Assembly: GCF_001904655.1 (NCBI RefSeq)
Contig: NZ_MRCC01000020.1
Span: forward strand, 1 to 64,000
Reading direction: 5' to 3'
Source of the DNA: Chroogloeocystis siderophila 5.2 s.c.1
GTDB lineage: Bacteria > Cyanobacteriota > Cyanobacteriia > Cyanobacteriales > Chroococcidiopsidaceae
DNA length: 64,000 bases
Below, piece by piece: positions 17,005 to 26,610 of this stretch. Positions within the stretch are counted from its first letter, which is position 1. Every line of letters starts with the position of its first letter. A program made the position numbers and the translations under genes. The notes beneath the pieces were generated by a model that ran no database searches, was not told the DNA's origin, and was given only the letters and a program-made list of their open reading frames with translations.

Positions 17005-18210
17005 ATGAGTCGTCCAATTCAAATTAGTACACACCCTTTGCCATTTTTACTGTTGTTAGAATGGCTACTTTTATTCACGGTTGCGATTACAGAAGCTTTA
17101 TCAATTCACTTTCGTCGCTTTCATACTTTACCATCTTTAACACTTATTAGTTTAGTTTGTTTTGGGCTACTGGGCTTGCGAATGCCGACAGGGAAGCCAA
17201 TACATAAAATACTTTATACTGCGTTAGAAATTTTATTTATCCTGTTTGCTGGAATTGTGAGTGGCAGAGGAATTAGGCTATTTCCATTTCTTTATATTAT
17301 TCTTGTTATCCGTAGTTGTCTAATCTTTCAATTACCAGGACGGATTATTGTAACTAGTTTATCGTTTGTTTTATTTATCCTCACATTAATTCATCGATTT
17401 CAACACGTTCCTGATGTGCCAGTGTTGCAAGAGCGTTTGCGATTTACGTTGTTGAGTTTTGCACTTTCGTTTGGTTTAAGTTTAGTATTTGTATTGTTGT
17501 TGATGAATGCTGTGCTTGCAGAAAGAAAAATCAGAGAAAAATTGGCGATCGCCAATGAACAACTGCGACAATATGCGCTACGGATTGAAGATCAAGCAAC
17601 ACTACAAGAACGTAACCGAATTGCGCGTGATATCCATGACTCGCTAGGACACTCTTTAACAGCTTTGAACTTGCAGCTAGAAACCGCGCTTAAATTGTGG
17701 CAATCTAACCCTGCAAAAGCACAAACTTTCTTGGCACAAGCCAAAAATCTTGGATCGCAAGCGTTACGCGAGGTGCGACAATCTGTATCCGCGATGCGGT
17801 CTGATCCACTGCACGGTCAATCTTTAGAGCAGGCGATCACTGCTTTGGTTACTGAATTTCACCATTCTACAGGATTTTCTCCAACTTATTATATATCGCT
17901 GCAACATCCGATTCCGGCTGAAGTTCAAACCGCCGTGTACCGTGTTGTCCAAGAGTCACTCACGAATATTTGGAAACACGCAGCAGCAAATGAAGTCAAG
18001 ATTGATATCCAAACAACCGTAAAATCTTTACATTTGAAAATTCAAGACAATGGTAGAGGATTTGCGTTGAACCAAAACACAACAGGATTTGGACTGCAAA
18101 GTATGCGCGATCGCATCCTCGCTTTAAAAGGAGAATTTCAAATGAGTAGCACGCCTGGCGCTGGTTGTTGTATTACTGCTACAATTCCCTTGCCGAGGTT
18201 ATTTGCATGA
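17005..18210 (+). CDS. NarL-system sensor histidine kinase (HisKA_3)
   Basis: 401 residues. Five or six membrane helices occupy residues 10-175, with hardly any extracytoplasmic domain. A short coiled coil (AERKIREKLAIANEQLRQYA) links to HisKA_3 with the phospho-acceptor in ERNRIARDIHDSLGHSLTAL (His near 210). HATPase_c ends the protein with QESLTNIWKHA and GFGLQSMRDRI. DesK-like layout suggests that it senses the membrane itself. The stop overlaps the regulator start by four bases (ATGA), so the pair is coupled. It diverges from the Spy-like gene. Confidence 0.92.
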   Translation: MSRPIQISTHPLPFLLLLEWLLLFTVAITEALSIHFRRFHTLPSLTLISLVCFGLLGLRMPTGKPIHKILYTALEILFILFAGIVSGRGIRLFPFLYIILVIRSCLIFQLPGRIIVTSLSFVLFILTLIHRFQHVPDVPVLQERLRFTLLSFALSFGLSLVFVLLLMNAVLAERKIREKLAIANEQLRQYALRIEDQATLQERNRIARDIHDSLGHSLTALNLQLETALKLWQSNPAKAQTFLAQAKNLGSQALREVRQSVSAMRSDPLHGQSLEQAITALVTEFHHSTGFSPTYYISLQHPIPAEVQTAVYRVVQESLTNIWKHAAANEVKIDIQTTVKSLHLKIQDNGRGFALNQNTTGFGLQSMRDRILALKGEFQMSSTPGAGCCITATIPLPRLFA

Positions 18211-18863
18211 TTCGCCTCGTACTTGTTGACGATCAACATTTGATTCGTCAAGGTTTAAAAGCTTTACTAGAATTAGAGCCAGATTTACAGGTTGTGGGCG
18301 AAGCAGAAAATGGGCAAGCTGCAATGCAGTTACTGCAAACGTTGCAACCTGATGTAGTATTAATGGATGTACGAATGCCTGTTATGGATGGTGTCGCTGC
18401 AACCCGTGAAATTACGCAGCATTTTCCTGAAATAAAGGTACTTGTCTTAACGACTTTTGATAATCATGAATATGTTGCCGCTGCACTTCGCAATGGCGCG
18501 ATGGGCTATCTACTCAAAGATACACCTTCAGAAGAGTTAGCCGCAGCAATTCGGGCAGTTTATAAAGGTTATACTCAACTTGGACCTGGTTTAGTCGAGA
18601 AAATTATTGCAAAAGTCCCAGAACCCTTAGCAATAACGCCTACAGGTTGGGGCGAACTCACGCCCAGAGAACGCGAGGTGTTACGATTAATTGCCGCAGG
18701 TGAAAGCAACCGTGAAATTGCCCAGACGCTGCATATCTCGGAGGGAACTGTCAAAAACCACGTCACGAGTATTTTGCATCGATTATCTTTGCGCGATCGC
18801 ACGCAAGCTGCTATTTTTGCTAATTCATTTCTACACCATCTAGATCCTAATATCAAAAGCTAG
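18207..18863 (+). CDS. NarL/LuxR-family response regulator
   Basis: 218 residues starting MIRLVLVDDQHLIRQGLKAL. The phospho-Asp is in PDVVLMDVRMPVMDG (near 53), Thr in VLTTFDNHEY and Lys in YLLKDTPSEEL. A LuxR-type helix-turn-helix follows: LTPREREVLRLIAAGESNRE, then TVKNHVTSILHRLSLRDR. The ATG lies inside the kinase stop codon (ATGA overlap at 18207-18210). Likely targets include the divergent Spy-like gene, though no operator was identified. Confidence 0.93.
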   Translation: MIRLVLVDDQHLIRQGLKALLELEPDLQVVGEAENGQAAMQLLQTLQPDVVLMDVRMPVMDGVAATREITQHFPEIKVLVLTTFDNHEYVAAALRNGAMGYLLKDTPSEELAAAIRAVYKGYTQLGPGLVEKIIAKVPEPLAITPTGWGELTPREREVLRLIAAGESNREIAQTLHISEGTVKNHVTSILHRLSLRDRTQAAIFANSFLHHLDPNIKS

Positions 18864-18946
18864 CTTTTTATAAATTAGGTCATTAGTCAAGACATCTTTC
18901 TGACAAGTAACTGGGTAAAAATTAATGTAACGACAAAGTTGGTTCT

Positions 18947-18967
18947 TGGTAACTGGTAATTGGTAAT
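18947..18967. repeat. Tandem heptamer TGGTAAC/TGGTAAT x3
   Basis: TGGTAAC TGGTAAT TGGTAAT, an STRR-type repeat in the 243-base spacer after the response regulator. The rest of that spacer holds a further dispersed repeat and nothing else I can support. Confidence 0.7.
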
Positions 18968-19015
18968 AAGTAGCGCTTAGCTGTTAGCAATTAGTGATTA
19001 ATTAATGGGTAAATT

Positions 19016-19035
19016 GCTAAATGCTAACAGAAGAA
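19016..19035. repeat. 20-base dispersed repeat, copy 1 of 2
   Basis: GCTAAATGCTAACAGAAGAA occurs here and, identically, at 44792-44811. Both copies are in spacers, next to other STRR-like sequence. Confidence 0.7.
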
Positions 19036-19106
19036 GTGCTAAATATCTCATTACTCAATCTCAACAGGTGTAATATACAATGATATCCACATACTGAGTC
19101 ATGATA

Positions 19107-19532
19107 CTACTGAAATAACTCTAAACACTCTTCTTTCAATAATCCTTTAGTCACCTTAATATCTCTAAAACTCTTAGCAATAATTTCCTCACAAGAGATA
19201 TCAATTTGTGCTTGGTTTATCCTCATTAAATCTTTAATAGACACTGCATAAACGATTTCATCTATACCGGCCCAGACACAAACTGTAGCACACATTGGAC
19301 AAGGTTCGCCAGTTGTGTATATTGTGCATCCTGCTAAAGATAGATTTTTGATTTGTGATGTCAGTTTGCGAATAACGTTCATTTCTGCATGGGCTGATGG
19401 ATCGCGATCGCGTTTAACTGTATTATGTGCTGCCGCTACTACTTTGTTATCTTTAACTATGACTGCACCATAGGGCGCATCTCCTTGTTTTGCTTCTTCT
19501 AGGGCAATTCTCATATACTCTTCTGGAGTCAT
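19107..19532 (-). CDS. Nucleoside/nucleobase deaminase (CDA fold)
   Basis: 141 residues. The zinc motif is complete: HAEMN near residue 53 (His ligand plus catalytic Glu) and PCPMC near 82-86 (two Cys ligands). The N-terminus (MRIALEEAKQGDAPYGAVIV) is of the guanine deaminase / TadA-like group. It deaminates a purine or pyrimidine base in the cytosol. The short C-terminus and lack of TadA-specific features suggest guanine deaminase or a relative rather than the tRNA enzyme; this is uncertain. It stands alone, divergent from the potassium channel. Confidence 0.85.
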   Translation of the reverse strand: MTPEEYMRIALEEAKQGDAPYGAVIVKDNKVVAAAHNTVKRDRDPSAHAEMNVIRKLTSQIKNLSLAGCTIYTTGEPCPMCATVCVWAGIDEIVYAVSIKDLMRINQAQIDISCEEIIAKSFRDIKVTKGLLKEECLELFQ

Positions 19533-19737
19533 TTTAGTACTAGGTGAATTAATGAAATTACTGAAATAATATAATACAATTACTAGAATCTATAGTAGTA
19601 TTTAATACTGTAACCTCTCTATTTAATTTGCGAATATCTTGTCAAAGCTGTTAATAGTTAACTGTTATTATCCCTTAACCATTGACAATTCTGATAAAAA
19701 TTTCACAACTACAATTTAAAAAACTAGCAACTTGATT

Positions 19738-20526
19738 ATGATATTGCTAGCTAAAAAAGTTATTGGATTTTATTTAGAAGATATTGAGACTCCACTGGGG
19801 AGATTTCTTAATTTAGCAATTACAGGTTTGGTCTTACTATCTTCTGCTATTTTTGTTGTAGAAACTTACTCAATCCCTACAGAATTAAGATTAGCATTGG
19901 ACAATTTAGACAGTGTTATTATTGGAATTTTTGCTTTAGAATATACACTGCGGTTGTGGTGTGCTGAGTCTAAAACAAAATATTTTTTTAGTTTATATTC
20001 ACTGATTGACCTTTTAACAATTCTACCTTTTTTTCTGGGTTTAGTAGATATTAGCTTCATTCGGATTCTTCGCTGGTTTCGGATTCTTAGGTTAGTAAGA
20101 TTTCTTCGAAAAATAGTTTTATTCGAGCGAATTAGTGGTGAAGATAGCATTATTTTTGCTAGAATATTATTTACGTTATTTGCTATTATTTTTATTTATT
20201 CTGGGCTGATTTATCAAGTCGAGCATCCAGTTAATTCAGATACTTTTAACACCTTTTTAGATGCCTTCTATTTTTCTGTTGTTACGATGACAACGGTTGG
20301 CTTTGGTGATGTAACTCCCATTTCTCAACCTGGGCGACTTTTAACGGTATTAATGATTTTAACTGGTGTGGCGTTAATTCCTTGGCAAGTTGGCGATCTG
20401 ATTAGACAATTTATCAAAACGAGTCGCCAAGTACAAAAAGTTTGTCCTACTTGTCAATTATCACTGCACGATACCGATGCTCATTATTGTAAAATTTGTG
20501 GCACCAAGTTAGAAAAAAATTTGTAA
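19738..20526 (+). CDS. Voltage-gated-type potassium channel with C-terminal zinc ribbon
   Basis: 262 residues from the ATG at 19738. Six membrane helices are arranged as in Kv channels. S4 is clear, with RILRWFRILRLVRFLRK (arginines every third residue). The pore helix and filter read FSVVTMTTVGFGDVTP, a TTVGFGD variant of TVGYGD. After S6 the tail has a two-knuckle zinc ribbon, CPTC...CKIC, spaced 16 residues. The tail may be a metal- or redox-sensing or tetramerising module. The next gene follows after 28 bases and may be co-transcribed. Confidence 0.88.
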   Translation: MILLAKKVIGFYLEDIETPLGRFLNLAITGLVLLSSAIFVVETYSIPTELRLALDNLDSVIIGIFALEYTLRLWCAESKTKYFFSLYSLIDLLTILPFFLGLVDISFIRILRWFRILRLVRFLRKIVLFERISGEDSIIFARILFTLFAIIFIYSGLIYQVEHPVNSDTFNTFLDAFYFSVVTMTTVGFGDVTPISQPGRLLTVLMILTGVALIPWQVGDLIRQFIKTSRQVQKVCPTCQLSLHDTDAHYCKICGTKLEKNL

Positions 20527-20554
20527 TAGCTTGTTCATTTAGGTTCAAAAAAGT

Positions 20555-21052
20555 ATGGAATTTGATTATTCCTTAGATTTTAAAAATATTGATTTTCGTT
20601 CTTCACCTGAATTGTATCGTGTAGGCAAGGGCGAGCAAGGAGTACTGTTGGTAGAGCCTTATAAGTCAGAGATTTTACCATACTGGCGCTTTAAAACTCC
20701 TGAAATTGCCAACGAGTCGAGTGAAAAGATTTATGAGTTATTTCTCAACTATCTTGAACAAGATGATTTTGTTGGCGCGGATATGGCGCGTAAGTTTTTG
20801 CAGATGGGTTACACGCGATCGCGTCGTTATGCCAATCATAAAAGTGGAAGAAAATATAAAGCCAACCCGCAAGAGGAGGGTTCCCAAGAAGCTGAGAAGC
20901 AAGCGCGAAAGGAAGTTTTACCTTTAGACATTGATCCTATTAAAGCTGAGTCTGCCGCAATTTTCAAAGAAAAATGGACTTTAGCAAAAACGAATGAAAA
21001 ATATTTGCAGCTAATGAAAAAACATCGACAGATGTACGAACAGGTGAAGTAA
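20555..21052 (+). CDS. DUF4385 family protein
   Basis: 165 residues. Typical DUF4385 features are DYSLDFKNIDFRSSPELYRV at the start, PYWRFKTPEIANESSEKIYE near 50, and ARKFLQMGYTRSRRYANHKS near 85. No membrane segment, and the function is unknown. The C-terminal half is highly charged and helical. It lies 28 bases downstream of the potassium channel on the same strand, so the two are probably transcribed together, but a functional link is not established. Confidence 0.85.
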   Translation: MEFDYSLDFKNIDFRSSPELYRVGKGEQGVLLVEPYKSEILPYWRFKTPEIANESSEKIYELFLNYLEQDDFVGADMARKFLQMGYTRSRRYANHKSGRKYKANPQEEGSQEAEKQARKEVLPLDIDPIKAESAAIFKEKWTLAKTNEKYLQLMKKHRQMYEQVK

Positions 21053-21580
21053 AACTCTGAATTGTACAGAAACAACTTCAGGTTGTATAGTTTCTGTTAT
21101 CTGTGTAACTAAAATAATGAATGTTTTAAAGCGTATACTCTTGTGACGATGTCATGTGAATAATAAAAGTATGATATTGCGATCGCGCTACACGTAAACT
21201 TCATAATAGCTAGCTAATTGTAAAGATTCTGCTAAGTTGTTTGCTTAAGCCTTGACAGGCTAATAGCTTTCATTAATCCAGCAAGTAATATATTATTTTT
21301 TTATGAAAACTGCTGTTTATTATCAGTTAATAAAATTTTAATTTGTGTTTATAATTTGATAGATTTTGTTTACAATTCAGCCAATGCGAATCACTCGACG
21401 TCGAGAGGTAGTAATGCAATAAAACTTAGTTTCACGTTAGTTGTGTTACTGCAAGAACGCTGACTGTAACAGTCTCAGAAGTTGATGGCGTCTACTAGAA
21501 CGCGTTTAGTAGGTTTCTACCTCGATATTCTTGATTGTTTGGAAGACTTAAGTTTCAGTAAAGGTAAAGGTAGCAGAATG
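21053..21580. other. AT-rich spacer upstream of cysC
   Basis: About 530 bases with no supportable gene. An in-frame extension of cysC back to 21482 is open, but the ATG there lacks a ribosome site and would add 33 residues absent from the family. The stretch 21280-21400 is very AT-rich and is the likely promoter region. No riboswitch was recognised. Confidence 0.4.
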
Positions 21581-22132
21581 ATGAAACACCAAGGAATGAC
21601 TTTGTGGTTTACTGGGTTGAGTGGTGCAGGGAAAACAACAATTAGTAAAGCGGTAGAAGAAAAACTGCGCGAACAAGGTTACAAAGTTGAAGTTCTTGAT
21701 GGTGATGTTGTTCGAGAGAACCTAACGAAAGGTTTAGGTTTTAGCAAAGCTGATCGCGATGAAAATATTCGTCGGATTGGTTTTGTGGCTCAATTGCTGA
21801 CGCGCAATGGAGTAATTGTTATCGTTTCTGCTATTTCTCCTTATCGTGCAATTCGTGACGAAGTTCGCGGTAAGATTGGCAACTTTATGGAAATCTTTGT
21901 CAACGCACCGTTAGCTGTGTGCGAAGAACGTGATGTCAAGGGATTGTACAAAAAAGCACGCGCTGGAGAGATCAAGAGTTTTACAGGAATTGACGATCCT
22001 TACGAACCGCCGATCAATCCCGAAGTAGAATGCCGTACAAATCAAGAAACGTTAGCTGAAAGCGTCGAGAAAGTGATGGCGAAGCTCAACGAATATGTTC
22101 ATGTAAATAACAGTGTCTCCAAGGTTGCTTAG
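21581..22132 (+). CDS. cysC: Adenylyl-sulfate (APS) kinase
   Basis: 183 residues starting MKHQGMTLWFTGLSGAGKTT, the usual N-terminus for this family. The P-loop is GLSGAGKTT; also present are DGDVVRENL, FSKADRDENIRRIG, ISPYRAIRDEVR, and the lid RDVKGLYKKARAGEIKSFTG. CysC phosphorylates APS to PAPS, for sulfate assimilation and sulfation. The residue usually used as phospho-intermediate in the ISPY segment is a Ser, as expected. The ATG at 21578 is equally possible. A strong terminator follows at 22186. Confidence 0.95.
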   Translation: MKHQGMTLWFTGLSGAGKTTISKAVEEKLREQGYKVEVLDGDVVRENLTKGLGFSKADRDENIRRIGFVAQLLTRNGVIVIVSAISPYRAIRDEVRGKIGNFMEIFVNAPLAVCEERDVKGLYKKARAGEIKSFTGIDDPYEPPINPEVECRTNQETLAESVEKVMAKLNEYVHVNNSVSKVA

Positions 22133-22185
22133 TTTTTAGCGGCGATCGCACACTCTGGTAGAAATTGACAACTGCTTCTAAATTG

Positions 22186-22228
22186 AAGGATGACTGAGTG
22201 TAAGCTTGCACTTGCTCATCCTTTTTTT
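22186..22228 (+). terminator. Intrinsic terminator of cysC
   Basis: AAGGATGA (22186-22193) pairs with TCATCCTT (22216-22223), with an inner GAGTG/CACTT pairing, and is followed by a run of T. It sits 53 bases after the cysC stop. Confidence 0.85.
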
Positions 22229-22319
22229 GTATTGGGTAAAGTTTGAATAATAACTTGCTAATGGCACTATAGCTAGTTGTACAGTCATAAGAAAAACCTC
22301 TTTATATTGAAATTAACCT

Positions 22320-23369
22320 GTGAACCTTCCTTTAAGCTTGTCAGGACAAACACAGACGCGTAAAGCAGAACACTTACGTATTTGTCTCGATGAAGATGTA
22401 CAATTTGCGCAAACGACGAATGGCTTAGAACGCTATCGCTTTATACATTGCTGTTTACCTGAGATTAACCGCGATGAAATTAACTTGCGTACTCAGTTTT
22501 TAGGCAAATCGTTATCCTATCCACTATTGATTTCGTCGATGACAGGCGGTACAGAATTTGCAGGAACGATTAACCGTCGGCTTGCCGAAGTCGCGCAGCA
22601 TTACAATATGGCAATGGGAGTTGGTTCGCAGCGGGTAGCGCTTGAAAAACCACAAGTTGCTGCAACTTTCGCGGTGCGATCGCATGCGCCAGATATTTTA
22701 CTGTTTGCTAATTTGGGTGCAGTGCAACTCAATTATAAATATGGATTAGATGAGTGTCGGCGCGTTGTTGACTTACTGCAAGCTGACGCTTTGATTTTAC
22801 ATCTCAACCCTTTACAAGAATGCATTCAAGCTAGAGGTGATACAAATTTTTGCGGTTTGCTTGACAAAATAGAGAAATTATGTGGCAAAATCTCTGTGCC
22901 AGTCATTGCCAAAGAAGTCGGGAATGGCATTTCTGCGACGATGGCGACAAGATTGATCGATGCGGGAATGAGTGCGATCGATGTTGCAGGTGCGGGCGGT
23001 ACTTCTTGGGCGAAAGTGGAAAGCGAACGCGCAGAAAATAGCTTACAGCGTCGCTTAGGAATGACATTTGCCGATTGGGGTTTACCAACAGCAGAATGTA
23101 TCACAACTATTCGAGAGGTAGCACCCGAAATTCCCTTAATCGCCTCTGGTGGTTTGCGTCATGGCTTAGACGTTGCCAAAGCGATCGCGTTAGGTGCCGA
23201 TATTGCCGGTTTAGCATTACCCTTCTTACAAGCCGCCGCCGAATCAGAAGCTGCGCTTTACGAATTAGTCGAAGTCTTAATCGCTGAAATCACGACGGTT
23301 CTGTTTTGTACTGGCACAGCAAATCTACAGGAGTTCAAGCGTTCACAAGTATTGCAGCGCGTAAAATAG
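22320..23369 (+). CDS. fni: Type 2 isopentenyl-diphosphate delta-isomerase
   Basis: 349 residues, FMN-dependent TIM-barrel enzyme. Signatures are [20 protein letters not shown] near 60, [10 protein letters not shown] near 100, the glycine-rich FMN segment [13 protein letters not shown] near 220, and [20 protein letters not shown] near 275. It interconverts isopentenyl and dimethylallyl diphosphate, the last step feeding carotenoid, phytol and quinone synthesis. The start is a GTG at 22320 without an evident ribosome site. It converges on the hybrid kinase; only 37 bases separate the two stops. Confidence 0.95.
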   Translation: MNLPLSLSGQTQTRKAEHLRICLDEDVQFAQTTNGLERYRFIHCCLPEINRDEINLRTQFLGKSLSYPLLISSMTGGTEFAGTINRRLAEVAQHYNMAMGVGSQRVALEKPQVAATFAVRSHAPDILLFANLGAVQLNYKYGLDECRRVVDLLQADALILHLNPLQECIQARGDTNFCGLLDKIEKLCGKISVPVIAKEVGNGISATMATRLIDAGMSAIDVAGAGGTSWAKVESERAENSLQRRLGMTFADWGLPTAECITTIREVAPEIPLIASGGLRHGLDVAKAIALGADIAGLALPFLQAAAESEAALYELVEVLIAEITTVLFCTGTANLQEFKRSQVLQRVK

Positions 23370-23406
23370 CGGTAGGGGTACTGCGTTCCATATACTGGTG
23401 AAAAAA

Positions 23407-25701
23407 CTAACAAGAATCTCTTCCCGCAAGCGTTGTCACGACTGCAATCAATTGTGCTGGATCGATAGGTTTGGGTAAGTGTGTTTGAAAACCTGCCTGT
23501 AGTGCCCTCACTTGATCCTCTACGCGAGCATAAGCCGTAATTGCTGCTGCGGGAATTTGTTTGCCAGATTTCGTTTTTAGGTGTTTGGTTTTTTGAATTA
23601 AACAGTAGCCATCTTCACCAGGCATCCCAATATCACTTAATAGAATATCCGGTTGTAATTGTTCAATGATATTTAAAGCATCACTGACAGAGCCAACAGC
23701 GGTAACATTTGCGCCTGCCTGCTCTAGCATAATTGTGAGAAGTTCGCGCGCATCGGCTTCATCATCAACAATGAGTATTCGTAAACCAGCAATTCCTGAT
23801 TTTGTTGGAAATTCAGTATCGGGCGTGATGTCACGTGTATCATTTTCACTCTCGCGGTAAAAAGGCAATCGCACAGTAAAAGTTGCACCTGTACCGATTC
23901 CTTGACTTGTGGCAATAATTGTGCCACCGTGCAGTTCTACCAAATTACGCACGATCGCTAATCCCAAGCCTAGCCCGCCTTGCTTGCGACTACTGCTGCT
24001 ATCCGCTTGTCGAAATTGTTCAAAGATATGCGGGAGAAAATCTGGATCGATACCTTGCCCGTTATCACGAATACTTAGCTCGATATACGTATCTTGTTCT
24101 ACTAACGATACTTCTACGCGTCCACCGTGAGGAGTAAATTTAATCGCATTTGAAAGTAAATTCCAAACGACTTGTTGCAGGCGATCGCTATCTCCAGAAA
24201 TCAACCGAGTGGTTGCATATGTAGTTTGAATTTGAATATCTTTTGCCGCTGCTGCAAGTCGAATTGTATCAATCGCGGCTTCGATGATATTTTTGAGATT
24301 AACAGCGCAACATTGTAAGCTGAGCTTACCCCGCATCATACGCGAAATATCAAGAAGATCTTCGATCAGTTGCGCTTGTGCTTGCGCATTTCGCTCAATT
24401 GTTTCTAAGGCGCGTGCGGTCGTTTGTTCGTTGAGCGAGCGACTTTGCAGTAACCGCGACCAACCAAGCATAGCATTGAGTGGTGTTCGTAACTCGTGCG
24501 ATACAACCGCGAGAAACTCATCTTTCATACGACTTGCTTCTTCAGTTGCAATTCGCGCTTGTTGTTCGCGTAGCAGCAGTCTAGCTAACATCGCTTCTAC
24601 TTCTTTGCGCTGGGTGATATCGCGCTGTACAGAAATCCAATGCGTATACCATCCGGCTTCATCGGGAACAGGTACGATACTCAGTTCTACCCAAAATTCT
24701 GAACCATCTTTACGGTAGTTGACTAGCTCAAAAACATCTGATTGCCATTGCTGTAAGGTTGTCCGAATCCGCGTTAACGTTTCTTTGTCAGTTTTTGGTC
24801 CTTGGAGTAACCGTGGCGTTTTCCCTACAACTTCTTGCAGAGTATAACCCGTCATGCGCGTAAAAGCTTCGTTGACGTAAAGAATACGCGGACCTGGGGC
24901 TTGAATCGGTTCGGCTTCGGTAATAACGATCGCATCATTCGCATTCACTACCACAGATTCTAAGAGTCTTAGTCGTTCTTCGCTTTGCTTGCGTTGGGTA
25001 ATATCTTTAACAAAGCAGTAGTGTCCGCTAAAACTATTTTGGTGATCGCTCGTTTTAATTAATGTGACTTGTTTATAAAAATGCGATCCATCTTGGCGAA
25101 TACCGCGTGCTTCGGCTTCTGCTTTCCCTGTTGTCAACATTTGTTGATACGTAGCCGTGAGTTTGGCAATGTCTTGCGGATGAACAGTTATTTCCCACGC
25201 TTTACCAATTAAGTCTTGTGGTTCGTAGCCTAATAAGTGCGCATAGGCTGCGTTCACGCTTACGTAGTGACCTTGAAAATCAATTCTAGCGATGCATTCA
25301 ACCGCCGTTTCTAGCGCCTTGTTGATATCGTGTACCCCTGTTACTGTTGCCTCAGATACTTTTGCTGATGCGTGTTCTACATAATTAACAACTAAATTAA
25401 CGATACTCAGCGGTAATGCGATGACTCCGAGGGACGCTAGTTGCCAAAAGTTTAGACTTGTAGCCAAAAAATAATTGAGCAGCCAGAATAGTATCGCTGC
25501 GGAAGCGATCGCCACTAGCCCGATCGCCATATTGTTGTGCCAAGAATTGATTGTCAACACCGTCAAAAACAACACCAGCCCAAAATCGAGTAGAGTTGTT
25601 GGTTCTAAAGTAAGTTTGATGAGGACAACGAGTGCGAGCGCAAGTAAGGATAGGTTATAGCCTAGTCTAGGATAGAAAAAATTCATTAGTATTTTATACA
25701 A
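23407..25701 (-). CDS. Hybrid sensor histidine kinase: membrane domain, two PAS, REC
   Basis: 764 residues. Four hydrophobic helices lie in residues 1-115. Two PAS/PAC domains follow, at about 125-240 (YLLGYEPQDLIGKAWEITVHP) and 248-375 (MTGYTLQEVVGKTPRLLQGP), the second with a NDAIVITEAE entry typical of PAS/LOV-like folds but no flavin cysteine motif. HisKA has DEFLAVVSHELRTPLNAMLG, HATPase has NLLSNAIKFTPHGG and GLGLGLAIV. A C-terminal receiver (LRILIVDDEADAREL, DILLSDIGMPGEDG) ends it. The signal is unknown. No response-regulator gene is adjacent. Confidence 0.93.
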   Translation of the reverse strand: MYKILMNFFYPRLGYNLSLLALALVVLIKLTLEPTTLLDFGLVLFLTVLTINSWHNNMAIGLVAIASAAILFWLLNYFLATSLNFWQLASLGVIALPLSIVNLVVNYVEHASAKVSEATVTGVHDINKALETAVECIARIDFQGHYVSVNAAYAHLLGYEPQDLIGKAWEITVHPQDIAKLTATYQQMLTTGKAEAEARGIRQDGSHFYKQVTLIKTSDHQNSFSGHYCFVKDITQRKQSEERLRLLESVVVNANDAIVITEAEPIQAPGPRILYVNEAFTRMTGYTLQEVVGKTPRLLQGPKTDKETLTRIRTTLQQWQSDVFELVNYRKDGSEFWVELSIVPVPDEAGWYTHWISVQRDITQRKEVEAMLARLLLREQQARIATEEASRMKDEFLAVVSHELRTPLNAMLGWSRLLQSRSLNEQTTARALETIERNAQAQAQLIEDLLDISRMMRGKLSLQCCAVNLKNIIEAAIDTIRLAAAAKDIQIQTTYATTRLISGDSDRLQQVVWNLLSNAIKFTPHGGRVEVSLVEQDTYIELSIRDNGQGIDPDFLPHIFEQFRQADSSSSRKQGGLGLGLAIVRNLVELHGGTIIATSQGIGTGATFTVRLPFYRESENDTRDITPDTEFPTKSGIAGLRILIVDDEADARELLTIMLEQAGANVTAVGSVSDALNIIEQLQPDILLSDIGMPGEDGYCLIQKTKHLKTKSGKQIPAAAITAYARVEDQVRALQAGFQTHLPKPIDPAQLIAVVTTLAGRDSC

Positions 25702-25992
25702 GCCTGTATCCAGGTATTGGGAAGAGCTATTGCATTCCTGTGATTGCGACTACGCCCAGAGGAGCTTTCTTTGCATTAACTGGTAATGCTACACGCTTCG
25801 AGAAGTTGCACTCGTATTTTTTACAGTATTCATCGCGATTGCCCTTAATTATTAAGAAAATATAAAAAATATTAATACATGAATATCACTGGAGATCGCT
25901 GTAGGCTGCATCTGTCCTAAGGATGAATACTTTTATGTTATGGAGGTGATATGGCTGGAGAAAGTAAATCCTGTACACGCTTATTGCTAACT

Positions 25993-26529
25993 TCAGTTCC
26001 CGATTAACTCCACCGCATCGCGTCCGTCAAAATCTTGTAAATACACTTTAACTTGTTCTTCTTTGGCAGTAGGTAGCTGTTTACCCGTAAAATCAGGGTG
26101 AATCGGTAACTCGCGATGACCGCGATCAACTAATACCGCTAGCCAAATCGCCGCAGGTCTACCATAATCATTAACAGCATTCAAAGCCGCGCGTACGGTG
26201 CGCCCTTTATAAATCACGTCATCGACAAGTAAAACAGTTTTACCTGTTAAGTCAAAGGGAATCTCTGTCCTGGCTGGGGTTCGTACGCCTATTTGATCCA
26301 AATCGTCGCGATAAAACGTAATATCCAACGCCCCCACAGGAACGGTTACGCCCTCAAGCACCTCAATTTGGCGCGCCAGTAGATCTGCTAAAAATGCCCC
26401 TCTAGTATAAATACCTAAAATAACAAGTTGCGACAAATCCCGCGATCTTTCGACGACTTGGGAAGCAAGACGTGTCATAGTACGGCGGATCTCTTCAGCA
26501 GAAAGAATTTCAACAACTTTAGCAGGCAT
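25993..26529 (-). CDS. pyrR: PyrR: pyrimidine operon regulator / uracil phosphoribosyltransferase
   Basis: 178 residues, full length. The PRPP-binding motif is [20 protein letters not shown] near 108-127; the N-terminus ([20 protein letters not shown]) and [13 protein letters not shown] are typical PyrR. It converts uracil plus PRPP to UMP and in many bacteria binds pyr mRNA leaders to cause attenuation. In cyanobacteria the RNA-binding role is not settled. No pyr gene is adjacent. It is followed on the same strand by pyrR's own spacer and then the cbiB stop. Confidence 0.93.
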   Translation of the reverse strand: MPAKVVEILSAEEIRRTMTRLASQVVERSRDLSQLVILGIYTRGAFLADLLARQIEVLEGVTVPVGALDITFYRDDLDQIGVRTPARTEIPFDLTGKTVLLVDDVIYKGRTVRAALNAVNDYGRPAAIWLAVLVDRGHRELPIHPDFTGKQLPTAKEEQVKVYLQDFDGRDAVELIGN

Positions 26530-26610
26530 ATTGAAGAGGGGCGAGAATTCCTAAGCCTTTTTTAGTTATACGCTTAGTTTAAAACTTCGTGAATACCGCG
26601 ATCATTGCAA

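Noticed and set aside
21482-21580. Longer cysC start at 21482
   Set aside because: No ribosome site, and the 33 extra residues are unlike the family.
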